Positions 8,801 through 23,900 are shown, counted from the stretch's first letter. The stretch is DNA of 64,000 bases from Metellina segmentata (GCA_947359465.1 OX375872.1:126678337-126742336); one strand, 5' to 3'. Notes: generated by a model not told the origin, from the sequence alone. Made by a program: numbers and translations.

Positions 8801-11320
8801 TGATGTCAGGTCATCCTGAAAGCACACTCGTACAGAGGGGCCTCAAACAGGTCGCAGTCTATCCAAGTGACCATCAGGATTTGAGAAGATTAAAAAATAT
8901 CAGAGTATATGCTGAAAGACGTTCAATCTCCATCCAGTTTCCAAAGGACGATAGCATACATTAAAATGTTTTTGGCTTAATATATTTTATGATCTATTCT
9001 CACAAACAGCTGTTATGTTTCTCTCCTGCTTGAAAACACAATCTAAATACTTAACTCTACTTAATGAATAACCTATTGATTGTGAAAACAAATAATGGAA
9101 GAGCCTAGCAAAACATTACACTGAATAATATTAAATACTTGTTGTTACATTTCTAGCATTGAACAAGTCTCACTCAATAAACATTCCTCGAAATGGGTCA
9201 ATGTTTTCAAAGGCTCCAGATGAAAGAATCTCACCGTTATATTGTATACTCTAACAGGAGTATGGGGATATGAATCCTATGTAAACAACACACCAGTTGT
9301 TTAAATGGTGCTAATTACTGTAGTGACATGGCATTTAAAATTACATTTTATAGTTTTGTACTGCAAATGTAGCTTTCAATTAACAAGTAATACTTTTCAT
9401 AAAACTTAATTTAATTAGTTTTAATGTCCTTCAACTATATATAACCAGCAAGTATAGGTCATATTACTCTACAAAATTCTTGTTACTTAAGAATTTTGTA
9501 CAGTAGTATGCCCTATACCTGCTGATCATATATATATATTTGATACAGTATTTGTAAATGTGAATGCAGCACCATCTCATAGCAAGCCCCATGAATAACT
9601 TGTATGTGTGTGTACAGTTACAAATACATAATCTTTTGTAGGTGCAGTCTATCCCATCAGGATTTGAGAAGTTAATCGAAACAGGGTTTGTGCATGGTAG
9701 GAATTTACAACACAGACATGCACGTTCAATCTGGGACAGTGTTTGTAAATGTGAATGCAGCTCACTTGTGAACAGTTACAATCGGTATGTAAATCTGCCA
9801 TGACATTGAATTTAAAAAAAAGTATTTTCTTCCTATTGCCACATGTGTCGAGATCAATCCAGCCAAAAATAACAACCAGTGTCAAATAAATTACCAGCAA
9901 CCTAAAATGTTTTTTTTACTTGAAATGAAATATCAACCAGTTTTAGTTTCCAATCCAAAAAAAGTAAATTAGCAAGCCAGAATTCACAACAGTTGCGTTT
10001 ATCAACAAGAAAGCACCGTTTTGCTTCAAATGTAAACAATACTTGGGAAATTGAAACCCTGATCCAATACAGATTTAACATGCACATGAATTTAGAAAAA
10101 TGAAACAATGACTACAGATTTAACGTGCACCAGATTTAAACAATGAAACCATGACAGTTGTAAAGGCACAACCGATTGATTTGTACACTAGATTTGGGAA
10201 AATGAAACCCTGATCCTTTTCAAGAATCTAAACACAGTAACACCAAAAATGTTTGTCTGAAACCTTTTCCTAAAAAAAACTTTTCTGAAACCTTTTACTA
10301 AAAATACAGGAGACAGGTGCATGTTAAATCTGTTGTCTTGGATCAGGATTTCATTTTCCTAAAATTAAGGAGAAAGCTGCATGTTAAATCTGTTGTCTTG
10401 AGGTTATTCAATGGGATGTGGATAGTTCTCATGGGAACTGAAACCTGGTTGGGTGTATATTACACGAGTTTTATACATGGCATGGAAAAGGGTTCTAGCA
10501 AGATATTCTATAGCAACCACAACTCATTTAAAAAGGTAACTAAAAATACATACCAACTTAGTGCAATGAATCACAAAGCATGCTCAAAGAACAGGTGCAC
10601 ATTCAATTTATTGTCATGGGATATGAATTCCATCCAAGGATCCTAGCTCAGGTGTTGTATGGATCTTTCATATGAGAACTGAAACATGGATTGGGTTTGA
10701 GAGAATAGCATGGGAAAATAAGTTGATACTGAAAAAAACAACCACTGATTGAGAACCAGATAAATCAGTCCAATAACACATCACAACGAATGAATACTAA
10801 ATTGAGTTCAATGAGCATAATCAAATCTCACATGTCAAATAAACATTTAATCGGATCTTGTAACTAGAGAGAAATGAATGAATATCTCACCACTGCACAC
10901 CAAAAAGTATATTCTAGCATGTCATAAAGATCGGAGCATCACAAAACAAATTCAATAGATACTTTCAGGGCCATCAAATCTTATAAATAGGTATAAATGA
11001 GAAGCATTAGTGAATAATCAATACCTTTATATCTTCCAGGAGTACGGGGATATGAATCAGGATGCTTGCTGCTGTGCATGAAAACATTACAAAAATGAAT
11101 CACTCAAACACAGACTACACACAGTTGACAGAAAGCCCCAACAGGTCAATTTATCAATGGGACCATTGGGATTTGAGCATTTCATCCAATCACTCACAGC
11201 ACATATGAATTCAACCAAACTGCAGGAAATTATTGTTTACTTCATGGAGATACAAATCCATCCCAAAAGTTTTATAAATGTGTTGCTAATTATTGTTCAC
11301 AGTCCAAAATGGTAGGTAAC

Positions 11321-11509
11321 AACCGGACACATACGACTTCCATCAACAATAGATGGGAGATCATATTGTTCCAAATGCATTTCCATTTGCCCCTTCCACT
11401 TACTCCAATTTCCAGCTCCTTCCACTTTGTCTATCTGTACCTTTAGATCAGCTATACTAGCGACTCGCTCTGCTAGGCCTAACTTAATAAAGTTCGTTTT
11501 CCTTTTCAA
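11321..11509 (-). pseudogene. Truncated copia gag N-terminus (unit 2)
   Basis: Same 63-codon remnant; residues 6-7 read NF instead of the DL of units 1 and 7-10, a diagnostic shared with units 3-6. Confidence 0.78.
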
Positions 11510-11749
11510 AAACTGCAGATTTACTTCACTTAGTTTTAAAACGTGATAAGCCCATAACCTGATACGATTATCAACAAATCAGGGTCATCAAACAAAACAG
11601 GAAAACTCAAGGGCTAAGAGAATAAGAATTTAATATGTAAACAAAATACATATTACACAAAAGAGAATAGAATGCATTAGTGAGAAGTTGTAGTTGTAGT
11701 TAATACAACAGGTATATAAGTTGAGTTGTAGCTCGTCTCTTTTCCAACA
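11321..11749 (-). mobile_element. Ty1/copia 5' end fragment (unit 2)
   Basis: Same truncated element at the same place in the unit; LTR 11560-11749, primer site adjoining, gag end at about 11321. Being at an identical junction, it was inherited with the unit and did not insert separately. Confidence 0.85.
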
Positions 11750-14700
11750 ACATTGCCAAGTTCATATCTCATTACAAGTCACCATAATATTTATAGGTTT
11801 CAAGTTGTATTTCAAAAACATATCAGCATGCAGAAACGAAGGTTTTCCTGGATTTTAAAATCATCCATGTGTTCCCCAGGTCTTTAATAATAATGTCTAA
11901 ATTACCATAGTGAAATTTAATCTGAATCTAATGGCATTTCATATTTAAAGAAATCTAAAAAAAAACCAGATTGCAGGTATATGAGCTTCTTTCTTCCACG
12001 CTATGCTTTCGCTATAAAACGGCCTGATCCATTGCAGTTGTAATTTAAATGACATGTTTTTTTTTCCTTGATCAGTTTTTATTGTGTTTTCATTGCCTCT
12101 TGCCTAAATATTTATCAGGATGGAAATGTTTTGCTTTTTTCTCATGTTGCATTGCATTTCTGTGTCTATTTCTTCAATTTGTTGAGATGTATTTGGTATT
12201 CACTGATTTATATGAAGCACTGGATTCAATGTTGACTATTTTAGAAGCAAGCATTTATAAAGGATGGCTTAGATTCAAATTAGTTTTGTTGCAGTGTTTG
12301 CATCCACTTTTAACATATATATGTCTGGAATTTTGTTGCTTTATTTCTCCTATACATTGAGCAAATATATTGTTCATTTGTGCCAGTATGATGCTTTTGA
12401 AAACAACTTTAATATAACCTTTCAGATATCCATCTGAGAACGAAAATTAATGCTGAGTTGCGTGCTATGATTACACAAAGTCTTCTATCTAATAAAGAAA
12501 ATATTGACTTGTGTGTAATAAAAACTGGTTTAATAAAACTTATAAAATCTTCATTGTTGCAATTTTTAACTTGCATTTTTGAATTAATGTTGAAGTTTCT
12601 TTCCTAGTTTCTAAAAATATAAACATGGATGACCCTAAATATTTCTCTAGGAACAGTTCTGTTATCGGTTTTTATGGTCAATTGGTGTCATTCTGTAAGA
12701 CAATCTAATGAGGTTTTATACATGGCATGGAAAAGGATTTTAGCATAATATTCTATACCAACAACAACTCATTTAAAAAGGTAATTTGAAAATACATACC
12801 AACATATGTGCAATGAATCACAAAGCATGCTGAAAGAACTGGTGCACATTAAGTTTATTGTCATGGGATATGAATTCCATCCAAGGATCCTAGCTTAGGT
12901 GTTGCCTGGTTCAATAGAATGTGGATCTTTCACATGGGAACTGAAACATGGATTGGGTGTGAGAGAATGGCATGGGAAAATAACTATATATTGAAAAAGC
13001 AACAACTGATTGAGTTTTATGAAAAGGTAAATTTAAATCTTGAGACAAATTCATCCTCATTAAAGAAGGGTCAAACAGGTCAGTCGATCAAAGTGACCAT
13101 CAGAATTTGAGCATTTCTAATGTGAACACAGGAATTCGCCTATACAAATCTTGCCGCAAGCCACTTCTGAGTTCGTCAACAAAAACCATATAAATCAGTC
13201 CAATAACATATCATCACGAATGAATACTAAATTGAGTTCAAATAGCATAGTCTAATCTCACATGTCATATAAACATTTAATAGGATCTTGTAACTAGAGA
13301 GAAATGAATGAATATCTCACCACAGCACACCAAAAAGTATATTCTAGCATTTCATAAAGATCTGAGCATCACAAAACATATTCAATACATACTTTCAGTG
13401 CCATCATATCTTATAAAAAGGTAGAAATTAGAAGCATTAGTGAATAATCAATGCAAAATCCAAACCTTTATATCTTCCAGGAGTACGGGGATATGAATCA
13501 GGACGCTTGCTGCTGTGCATGAAAACATTACAGAAATGAATCCTCAAACACAGTTGACAGAAAGCCCCAACAGGTCAATTTATCAAAGGGACCATTGGGA
13601 TTTGAGGATTACATCCAATCACTCACAGCAGATATGAATTCAACCAAACTGCAAGAAATTATTGTTTACTTTCCCCATGGAGATACAAATCCACCCCAAA
13701 AGGTTTATAAATGCATTGCTAATTATTGTTTACAGTCCCAAATGGTAGGTAACGACACACAGTCCCCCATTGTGTCGGTGTAAAAAAAAAAAAGTAAAAA
13801 ACTTGATGATTGGATCCTTGTCTATTAGATTCATGTCAAGCGATGGCATCCCTCTTCATTAGAATCATGTTTCCGCGATGCACGTTAAATTTGTTATGGA
13901 TTTCATATTTCTGGTGCACATTAAATCTGTTGTGGATTCATGCTTCCCAAATCTGGTATAACATAGAGGTATAATCATTTCCTGAAAGCCACTCTGGTGC
14001 CATCTATAAAAGAAGCAACTGGGATTAGAAATCCCTGTTTTATTTATCCTGTCAGGATTTCTCCCAAACAATGAAAAGGTGTCATTTAAAAGCTTGAAAA
14101 CACAATCCAAATAGGGGTTGATGCTCACTTTGTAGAAATCTTGTAACTTGCTGTAAGCTGTATGGGGATTTTAAACCTAATTGGCATATTTTTGCCTTCA
14201 GAAGAGAATACATGTTAAAATTTGTAGGATTTCATTTTCCGGTGCAGGATACAATTCCCTGGATATGGATAGCCCCATGAACATGTATTGTATAAGATGT
14301 AGATATTATGTGTGGCAAGAAAATGATTGTTTCCCAAACCTATTCTCATGTGGTTTTCAATTTGGGATACAATTCACTGGATAAAATCCCCATGACGTGT
14401 GGCATAAAAATGATTTCAGTATATATACTTACAATGCCTTGGCAGAATTCACTGAAACAAGGAATTGAACAATTAAAAATATATATATATAAATATATGA
14501 ATATTTCCCATGGTATGAATAATTCAATAGCAGCTTGCAAAAAATTCGGACTACTCGTGTCTAAATACCATTACTTCAAGTGTGACCAAGAAACAAACAC
14601 TTTCTAATCTTATAGCAGAATTCTCGCTGATATGGGAACTGAAACACAATGGATGATGTCAGGTCATCCTGAAAGCACACTCGTACAGAGGGGCCTCAAA

Positions 14701-15128
14701 CAGGTCGCAGTCTATCCAAGTGACCATCAGGATTTGAGAAGATTAAAAAATATCAGAGTATATGCTGAAAGACGTTCAATCTCCATCCAGTTTCCAAAGG
14801 ACGATAGCATACATTAAAATGTTTTTGGCTTAATATATTTTATGATCTATTCTCACAAACAGCTGTTATTTTTCTCTCCTGCTTGAAAACACAATCTAAA
14901 TACTTAACTCTACTTAATGAATAACCTATTGATTGTGAAAACAAATAATGGAACAGCCTAGCAAAACATTACACTGAATAATATTAAATACTTGTTGTTA
15001 CATTTCTAGCATTGAACAAGTCTCACTCAATAAACATTCCTCGAAATGGGTCAATGTTTTCAAAGGCTCCAGATGAAAGAATCTCACCGTTATATTGTAT
15101 ACTCTAACAGGAGTATGGGGATATGAAT

Positions 15129-15561
15129 CAGGATGCTTGCTGATGTGTATATTTCCCCCGTGGCATTAGAGAAATGAATCTTAGAAACGCAGTCTTTCAC
15201 ACAAACTTGACAAAAAAAACCTAACAGGTCAATCGAGATTTGAGCATTTGTAAATTGACATGAATCACTCACAGCAGATATGAATTCAACCAGACACACC
15301 GCTGCAGAATAGTTGCTAATTATTGTTTACTTTGAGTCAGTCCCATGGAGAGAGTAAATACAGATGCCTCAAAAAGTTTTTATAAATGCGTTGCTAATTA
15401 TTGTTTACAGTCCCCATGGTAGGAAACAACACACATTTGAACTCACACCAATGCGGATCATTTCTTCACAGACAGCTGTGTATACATGAAGTGACATAAA
15501 TAGTTTAAAAGATTCCCATGGAGATACAGATCCAATGAAAGAGTCCCATGGAGATACAAAT
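15129..15561 (+). repeat. 433-bp segment of subrepeat C retained in unit 3
   Basis: Present only in units 3-5. It contains the continuation of the subrepeat also seen in A and B (CAGGATGCTTGCTG, GAATCACTCACAGCA, GCTAATTATTGTTTACAG, CCCATGGTAGG), so the long form is probably ancestral and the short form a deletion. It ends with a small tandem duplication (CCCATGGAGATACAGATCC and CCCATGGAGATACAAATCC, 15513-15563). The deletion joins GATATGAATC to GATACAAATC, near-identical 10-mers. Confidence 0.85.
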
Positions 15562-17012
15562 CCTATGTAAACAACACACCAGTTGTTTAAATGGTGCTAA
15601 TTACTGTAGTGACATGGCATTTAAAATTACATTTTATAGTTTTGTACTGCAAATGTAGCTTTCAATTAACAAGTAATACTTTTCATAAAACTTAATTTAA
15701 TTAGTTTTAATGTCCTTCAACTATATATAACCAGCAAGTATAGGTCATATTACTCTACAAAATTCTTGTTACTTAAAAATTTTGTACAGTAGTATGCCCT
15801 ATACCTGCTGATCATATATATATATTTGATACAGTATTTGTAAATGTGAATGCAGCACCATCTCATAGCAAGCCCCATGAATGACTTGTATGTGTGTGAA
15901 CAGTTACAAATACATAATCTTTTGTAGGTGCAGTCTATCCCATCAGGATTTGAGAAGTTAATCGAAACAGGGTTTGTGCATGGTAGGAATTTACAACACA
16001 GACATGCACGTTCAATCTGGGACAGTGTTTGTAAATGTGAATGCAGCTCACTTGTGAACAGTTACAATCGGTATGTAAATCTGCCATGACATTGAATTAA
16101 AAAAAAAGTATTTTCTTCCTATTGCCACATGTGTCGAGATCAATCCACCCAAAAATAACAACCAGTGTCAAATAAATTACCAGCAACCTAAAATGTTTTT
16201 TTTACTTGAAATGAAATATCAACCAGTTTTAGTTTCCAATCCAAAAAAAGTAAATTAGCAAGCCAGAATTCACAACAGTTGCGTTTATCAACAAAAAAGC
16301 ACCGTTTTGCTTCAAATGTAAACAATACTTGGGAAATTGAAACCCTGATCCAATACAGATTTAACATGCACATGAATTTAGAAAAATGAAACAATGACTA
16401 CAGATTTAACGTGCACCAGATTTAAACAATGAAACCATGACAGTTGTAAAGGCACAACCGATTGATTTGTACACTAGATTTGGGAAAATGAAACCCTGAT
16501 CCTTTTCAAGAATCTAAACACAGTAACACCAAAAATGTTTGTCTGAAACCTTTTCCTAAAAAAAACTTTTCTGAAACCTTTTACTAAAAATACAGGAGAC
16601 AGGTGCATGTTAAATCTGTTGTCTTGGATCAGGATTTCATTTTCCTAAAATTAAGGAGAAAGCTGCATGTTAAATCTGTTGTCTTGAGGTTATTCAATGG
16701 GATGTGGATAGTTCTCATGGGAACTGAAACCTGGTTGGGTGTATATTACACGAGTTTTATACATGGCATGGAAAAGGGTTCTAGCAAGATATTCTATAGC
16801 AACCACAACTCATTTAAAAAGGTAACTAAAAATACATACCAACTTAGTGCAATGAATCACAAAGCATGCTCAAAGAACAGGTGCACATTCAATTTATTGT
16901 CATGGGATATGAATTCCATCCAAGGATCCTAGCTCAGGTGTTGTATGGATCTTTCATATGAGAACTGAAACATGGATTGGGTTTGAGAGAATAGCATGGG
17001 AAAATAAGTTGA

Positions 17013-17077
17013 TACTGAAAAAAACAACCACTGATTGAGAACCAGATAAATCAGTCCAATAACACATCACAACGAAT
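17013..17077 (+). other. Empty target site for the Rep element (unit 3)
   Basis: This 65-bp stretch (starts TACTGAAAAAAACAACC, ends ACAACGAAT) is what the Rep element replaces in units 7-10. The flanks are AAATAAGTTGA on the left and GAATACTAAATTG on the right. Subrepeat A carries a homologue (TATTGAAAAAGCAACAACTG near 1218), so the empty state is ancestral. Confidence 0.8.
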
Positions 17078-17610
17078 GAATACTAAATTGAGTTCAATGA
17101 GCATAATCAAATCTCACATGTCAAATAAACATTTAATCGGATCTTGTAACTAGAGAGAAATGAATGAATATCTCACCACTGCACACCAAAAAGTATATTC
17201 TAGCATGTCATAAAGATCGGAGCATCACAAAACAAATTCAATAGATACTTTCAGGGCCATCAAATCTTATAAATAGGTATAAATGAGAAGCATTAGTGAA
17301 TAATCAATACCTTTATATCTTCCAGGAGTACGGGGATATGAATCAGGATGCTTGCTGCTGTGCATGAAAACATTACAAAAATGAATCACTCAAACACAGA
17401 CTACACACAGTTGACAGAAAGCCCCAACAGGTCAATTTATCAATGGGACCATTGGGATTTGAGCATTTCATCCAATCACTCACAGCACATATGAATTCAA
17501 CCAAACTGCAGGAAATTATTGTTTACTTTCCCCATGGAGATACAAATCCATCCCAAAAGTTTTATAAATGTGTTGCTAATTATTGTTCACAGTCCAAAAT
17601 GGTAGGTAAC

Positions 17611-17799
17611 AACCGGACACATACGACTTCCATCAACAATAGATGGGAGATCATATTGTTCCAAATGCATTTCCATTTGCCCCTTCCACTTACTCCAATT
17701 TCCAGCTCCTTCCACTTTGTCTATCTGTACCTTTAGATCAGCTATACTAGCGACTCGCTCTGCTAGGCCTAACTTAATAAAGTTCGTTTTCCTTTTCAA
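17611..17799 (-). pseudogene. Truncated copia gag N-terminus (unit 3)
   Basis: Same 63-codon remnant, NF variant at residues 6-7; open frame ends in satellite sequence. Confidence 0.78.
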
Positions 17800-18039
17800 A
17801 AACTGCAGATTTACTTCACTTAGTTTTAAAACGTGATAAGCCCATAACCTGATACGATTATCAACAAATCAGGGTCATCAAACAAAACAGGAAAACTCAA
17901 GGGCTAAGAGAATAAGAATTTAATATGTAAACAAAATACATATTACACAAAAGAGAATAGAATGCATTAGTGAGAAGTTGTAGTTGTAGTTAATACAACA
18001 GGTATATAAGTTGAGTTGTAGCTCGTCTCTTTTCCAACA
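17611..18039 (-). mobile_element. Ty1/copia 5' end fragment (unit 3)
   Basis: LTR 17850-18039, primer site and gag start as in unit 1. Confidence 0.85.
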
Positions 18040-21000
18040 ACATTGCCAAGTTCATTTCTCATTACAAGTCACCATAATATTTATAGGTTTCAAGTTGTAT
18101 TTCAAAAACATAACAGCATGCAGAAACGAAGGTTTTCCTGGATTTTAAAATCATCCATGTGTTCCCCAGGTCTTTAATAATAATGTCTAAATTACCATAG
18201 TGAAATTTAATCTGAATCTAATGGCATTTCATATTTAAAGAAATCTAAAAAAAAACCAGATTGCAGGTATATGAGCTTCTTTCTTCCACGCTATGCTTTC
18301 GCTATAAAACGGCCTGATCCATTGCAGTTGTAATTTAAATGACATGTTTTTTTTTCCTTGATCAGTTTTTATTGTGTTTTCATTGCCTCTTGCCTAAATA
18401 TTTATCAGGATGGAAATGTTTTGCTTTTTTCTCATGTTGCATTGCATTTCTGTGTCTATTTCTTCAATTTGTTGAGATGTATTTGGTATTCACTGATTTA
18501 TATGAAGCACTGGATTCAATGTTGACTATTTTAGAAGCAAGCATTTATAAAGGATGGCTTAGATTCAAATTAGTTTTGTTGCAGTGTTTGCATCCACTTT
18601 TAACATATATATGTCTGGAATTTTGTTGCTTTATTTCTCCTATACATTGAGCAAATATATTGTTCATTTGTGCCAGTATGATGCTTTTGAAAACAACTTT
18701 AATATAACCTTTCAGATATCCATCTGAGAACGAAAATTAATGCTGAGTTGCGTGCTATGATTACACAAAGTCTTCTATCTAATAAAGAAAATATTGACTT
18801 GTGTGTAATAAAAACTGGTTTAATAAAACTTATAAAATCTTCATTGTTGCAATTTTTAACTTGCATTTTTGAATTAATGTTGAAGTTTCTTTCCTAGTTT
18901 CTAAAAATATAAACATGGATGACCCTAAATATTTCTCTAGGAACAGTTCTGTTATCGGTTTTTATGGTCAATTGGTGTCATTCTGTAAGACAATCTAATG
19001 AGGTTTTATACATGGCATGGAAAAGGATTTTAGCATAATATTCTATACCAACAACAACTCATTTAAAAAGGTAATTTGAAAATACATACCAACATATGTG
19101 CAATGAATCACAAAGCATGCTGAAAGAACTGGTGCACATTAAGTTTATTGTCATGGGATATGAATTCCATCCAAGGATCCTAGCTTAGGTGTTGCCTGGT
19201 TCAATAGAATGTGGATCTTTCACATGGGAACTGAAACATGGATTGGGTGTGAGAGAATGGCATGGGAAAATAACTATATATTGAAAAAGCAACAACTGAT
19301 TGAGTTTTATGAAAAGGTAAATTTAAATCTTGAGACAAATTCATCCTCATTAAAGAAGGGTCAAACAGGTCAGTCGATCAAAGTGACCATCAGAATTTGA
19401 GCATTTCTAATGTGAACACAGGAATTCACCTATACAAATCTTGCCGCAAGCCCCTTCTGGGTTCGTCAACAAAAACCATATAAATCAGTCCAATAACATA
19501 TCATCACGAATGAATACTAAATTGAGTTCAAATAGCATAGTCTAATCTCACATGTCATATAAACATTTAATAGGATCTTGTAACTAGAGAGAAATGAATG
19601 AATATCTCACCACAGCACACCAAAAAGTATATTCTAGCATTTCATATAGATCTGAGCATCACAAAACATATTCAATACATACTTTCAGTGCCATCATATC
19701 TTATAAAAAGGTAGAAATTAGAAGCATTAGTGAATAATCAATGCAAAATCCAAACCTTTATATCTTCCAGGAGTACGGGGATATGAATCAGGACGCTTGC
19801 TGCTGTGCATGAAAACATTACAGAAATGAATCCTCAAACACAGTTGACAGAAAGCCCCAACAGGTCAATTTATCAAAGGGACCATTGGGATTTGAGGATT
19901 ACATCCAATCACTCACAGCAGATATGAATTCAACCAAACTGCAAGAAATTATTGTTTACTTTCCCCATGGAGATACAAATCCACCCCAAAAGGTTTATAA
20001 ATGCATTGCTAATTATTGTTTACAGTCCCAAATGGTAGGTAACGACACACAGTCCCCCATTCTGTCGGTGTAAAAAAAAAAAAGTAAAAAACTTGATGAT
20101 TGGATCCTTGTCTATTAGATTCATGTCAAGCGATGGCATCCCTCTTCATTAGAATCATGTTTCCGCGATGCACGTTAAATTTGTTATGGATTTCATATTT
20201 CTGGTGCACATTAAATCTGTTGTGGATTCATGCTTCCCAAATCTGGTATAACATAGAGGTATAATCATTTCCTGAAAGCCACTCTGGTGCCATCTATAAA
20301 AGAAGCAACTGGGATTAGAAATCCCTGTTTTATTTATCCTGTCAGGATTTCTCCCAAACAATGAAAAGGTGTCATTTAAAAGCTTGAAAACACAATCCAA
20401 ATAGGGGTTGATGCTCACTTTGTAGAAATCTTGTAACTTGCTGTAAGCTGTATGGGGATTTTAAACCTAATTGGCATATTTTTGCCTTCAGAAGAGAATT
20501 CATGTTAAAATTTGTAGGATTTCATTTTCCGGTGCAGGATACAATTCCCTGGATATGGATAGCCCCATGAACATGTATTGTATAAGATGTAGATATTATG
20601 TGTGGCAAGAAAATGATTGTTTCCCAAACCTATTCTCATGTGGTTTTCAATTTGGGATACAATTCACTGGATAAAATCCCCATGACGTGTGGCATAAAAA
20701 TGATTTCAGTATATATACTTACAATGCCTTGGCAGAATTCACTGAAACAAGGAATTGAACAATTAAAAAAATATATATATAAATATATGAATATTTCCCA
20801 TGGTATGAATAATTCAATAGCAGCTTGCAAAAAATTCGGACTACTCGTGTCTAAATACCATTACTTCAAGTGTGACCAAGAAACAAACACTTTCTAATCT
20901 TATAGCAGAATTCTCGCTGATATGGGAACTGAAACACAATGGATGATGTCAGGTCATCCTGAAAGCACACTCGTACAGAGGGGCCTCAAACAGGTCGCAG

Positions 21001-21418
21001 TCTATCCGAGTGACCATCAGGATTTGAGAAGATTAAAAAATATCAGAGTATATGCTGAAAGACGTTCAATCTCCATCCAGTTTCCAAAGGACGATAGCAT
21101 ACATTAAAATGTTTTTGGCTTAATATATTTTATGATCTATTCTCACAAACAGCTGTTATGTTTCTCTCCTGCTTGAAAACACAATCTAAATACTTAACTC
21201 TACTTAATGAATAACCTATTGATTGTGAAAACAAATAATGGAAGAGCCTAGCAAAACATTACACTGAATAATATTAAATACTTGTTGTTACATTTCTAGC
21301 ATTGAACAAGTCTCACTCAATAAACATTCCTCGAAATGGGTCAATGTTTTCAAAGGCTCCAGATGAAAGAATCTCACCGTTATATTGTATACTCTAACAG
21401 GAGTATGGGGATATGAAT

Positions 21419-21851
21419 CAGGATGCTTGCTGATGTGTATATTTCCCCCGTGGCATTAGAGAAATGAATCTTAGAAACGCAGTCTTTCACACAAACTTGA
21501 CAAAAAAAACCTAACAGGTCAATCGAGATTTGAGCATTTGTAAATTGACATGAATCACTCACAGCAGATATGAATTCAACCAGACACACCGCTGCAGAAT
21601 AGTTGCTAATTATTGTTTACTTTGAGTCAGTCCCATGGAGAGAGTAAATACAGATGCCTCAAAAAGTTTTTATAAATGCGTTGCTAATTATTGTTTACAG
21701 TCCCCATGGTAGGAAACAACACACATTTGAACTCACACCAATGCGGATCATTTCTTCACAGACAGCTGTGTATACATGAAGTGACATAAATAGTTTAAAA
21801 GATTCCCATGGAGATACAGATCCAATGAAAGAGTCCCATGGAGATACAAAT
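21419..21851 (+). repeat. 433-bp segment of subrepeat C retained in unit 4
   Basis: Same segment as in unit 3, exactly 6290 bp further on. No coding potential is recognised; a 69-codon minus-strand frame crosses it without resemblance to a known protein. Confidence 0.85.
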
Positions 21852-23900
21852 CCTATGTAAACAACACACCAGTTGTTTAAATGGTGCTAATTACTGTAGT
21901 GACATGGCATTTAAAATTACATTTTATAGTTTTGTACTGCAAATGTAGCTTTCAATTAACAAGTAATACTTTTCATAAAACTTAATTTAATTAGTTTTAA
22001 TGTCCTTCAACTATATATAACCAGCAAGTATAGGTCATATTACTCTACAAAATTCTTGTTACTTAAGAATTTTGTACAGTAGTATGCCCTATACCTGCTG
22101 ATCATATATATATATTTGATACAGTATTTGTAAATGTGAATGCAGCACCATCTCATAGCAAGCCCCATGAATGACTTGTATGTGTGTGAACAGTTACAAA
22201 TACATAATCTTTTGTAGGTGCAGTCTATCCCATCAGGATTTGAGAAGTTAATCGAAACAGGGTTTGTGCATGGTAGGAATTTACAACACAGACATGCACG
22301 TTCAATCTGGGACAGTGTTTGTAAATGTGAATGCAGCTCACTTGTGAACAGTTACAATCGGTATGTAAATCTGCCATGACATTGAATTAAAAAAAAAGTA
22401 TTTTCTTCCTATTGCCACATGTGTCGAGATCAATCCACCCAAAAATAACAACCAGTGTCAAATAAATTACCAGCAACCTAAAATGTTTTTTTTACTTGAA
22501 ATGAAATATCAACCAGTTTTAGTTTCCAATCCAAAAAAAGTAAATTAGCAAGCCAGAATTCACAACAGTTGCGTTTATCAACAAAAAAGCACCGTTTTGC
22601 TTCAAATGTAAACAATACTTGGGAAATTGAAACCCTGATCCAATACAGATTTAACATGCACATGAATTTAGAAAAATGAAACAATGACTACAGATTTAAC
22701 GTGCACCAGATTTAAACAATGAAACCATGACAGTTGTAAAGGCACAACCGATTGATTTGTACACTAGATTTGGGAAAATGAAACCCTGATCCTTTTCAAG
22801 AATCTAAACACAGTAACACCAAAAATGTTTGTCTGAAACCTTTTCCTAAAAAAAACTTTTCTGAAACCTTTTACTAAAAATACAGGAGACAGGTGCATGT
22901 TAAATCTGTTGTCTTGGATCAGGATTTCATTTTCCTAAAATTAAGGAGAAAGCTGCATGTTAAATCTGTTGTCTTGAGGTTATTCAATGGGATGTGGATA
23001 GTTCTCATGGGAACTGAAACCTGGTTGGGTGTATATTACACGAGTTTTATACATGGCATGGAAAAGGGTTCTAGCAAGATATTCTATAGCAACCACAACT
23101 CATTTAAAAAGGTAACTAAAAATACATACCAACTTAGTGCAATGAATCACAAAGCATGCTCAAAGAACAGGTGCACATTCAATTTATTGTCATGGGATAT
23201 GAATTCCATCCAAGGATCCTAGCTCAGGTGTTGTATGGATCTTTCATATGAGAACTGAAACATGGATTGGGTTTGAGAGAATAGCATGGGAAAATAAGTT
23301 GATACTGAAAAAAACAACCACTGATTGAGAACCAGATAAATCAGTCCAATAACACATCACAACGAATGAATACTAAATTGAGTTCAATGAGCATAATCAA
23401 ATCTCACATGTCAAATAAACATTTAATCGGATCTTGTAACTAGAGAGAAATGAATGAATATCTCACCACTGCACACCAAAAAGTATATTCTAGCATGTCA
23501 TAAAGATCGGAGCATCACAAAACAAATTCAATAGATACTTTCAGGGCCATCAAATCTTATAAATAGGTATAAATGAGAAGCATTAGTGAATAATCAATAC
23601 CTTTATATCTTCCAGGAGTACGGGGATATGAATCAGGATGCTTGCTGCTGTGCATGAAAACATTACAAAAATGAATCACTCAAACACAGACTACACACAG
23701 TTGACAGAAAGCCCCAACAGGTCAATTTATCAATGGGACCATTGGGATTTGAGCATTTCATCCAATCACTCACAGCACATATGAATTCAACCAAACTGCA
23801 GGAAATTATTGTTTACTTTCCCCATGGAGATACAAATCCATCCCAAAAGTTTTATAAATGTGTTGCTAATTATTGTTCACAGTCCAAAATGGTAGGTAAC

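Larger units (their letters stand above)
5907..11758 (+). repeat. Macrosatellite unit 2 (short class, 5852 bp)
   Basis: Same order as unit 1, without the TAGACTGATA block and without a Rep insertion. Near the end, the copia-adjacent part of subrepeat B lacks CTTTCCC at about 11241 (TTACTTCATGGAG instead of TTACTTTCCCCATGGAG). This breaks the plus-strand frame that is open in most other units and argues against that frame being a gene. The 5' half shares variants with units 1 and 8, for example GAACAG before GTAAAT near 7170. Confidence 0.95.
11759..18048 (+). repeat. Macrosatellite unit 3 (long class, 6290 bp)
   Basis: First of three long units. It retains the 433-bp segment of subrepeat C (15129-15561) that is absent from units 1, 2 and 6-10. 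The length is identical to units 4 and 5, implying recent tandem duplication of this class. One base of the conserved hairpin is changed (right arm AAAAATTTTG near 15777). No Rep insertion; the intact target sequence is at 17013-17077. Confidence 0.95.
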
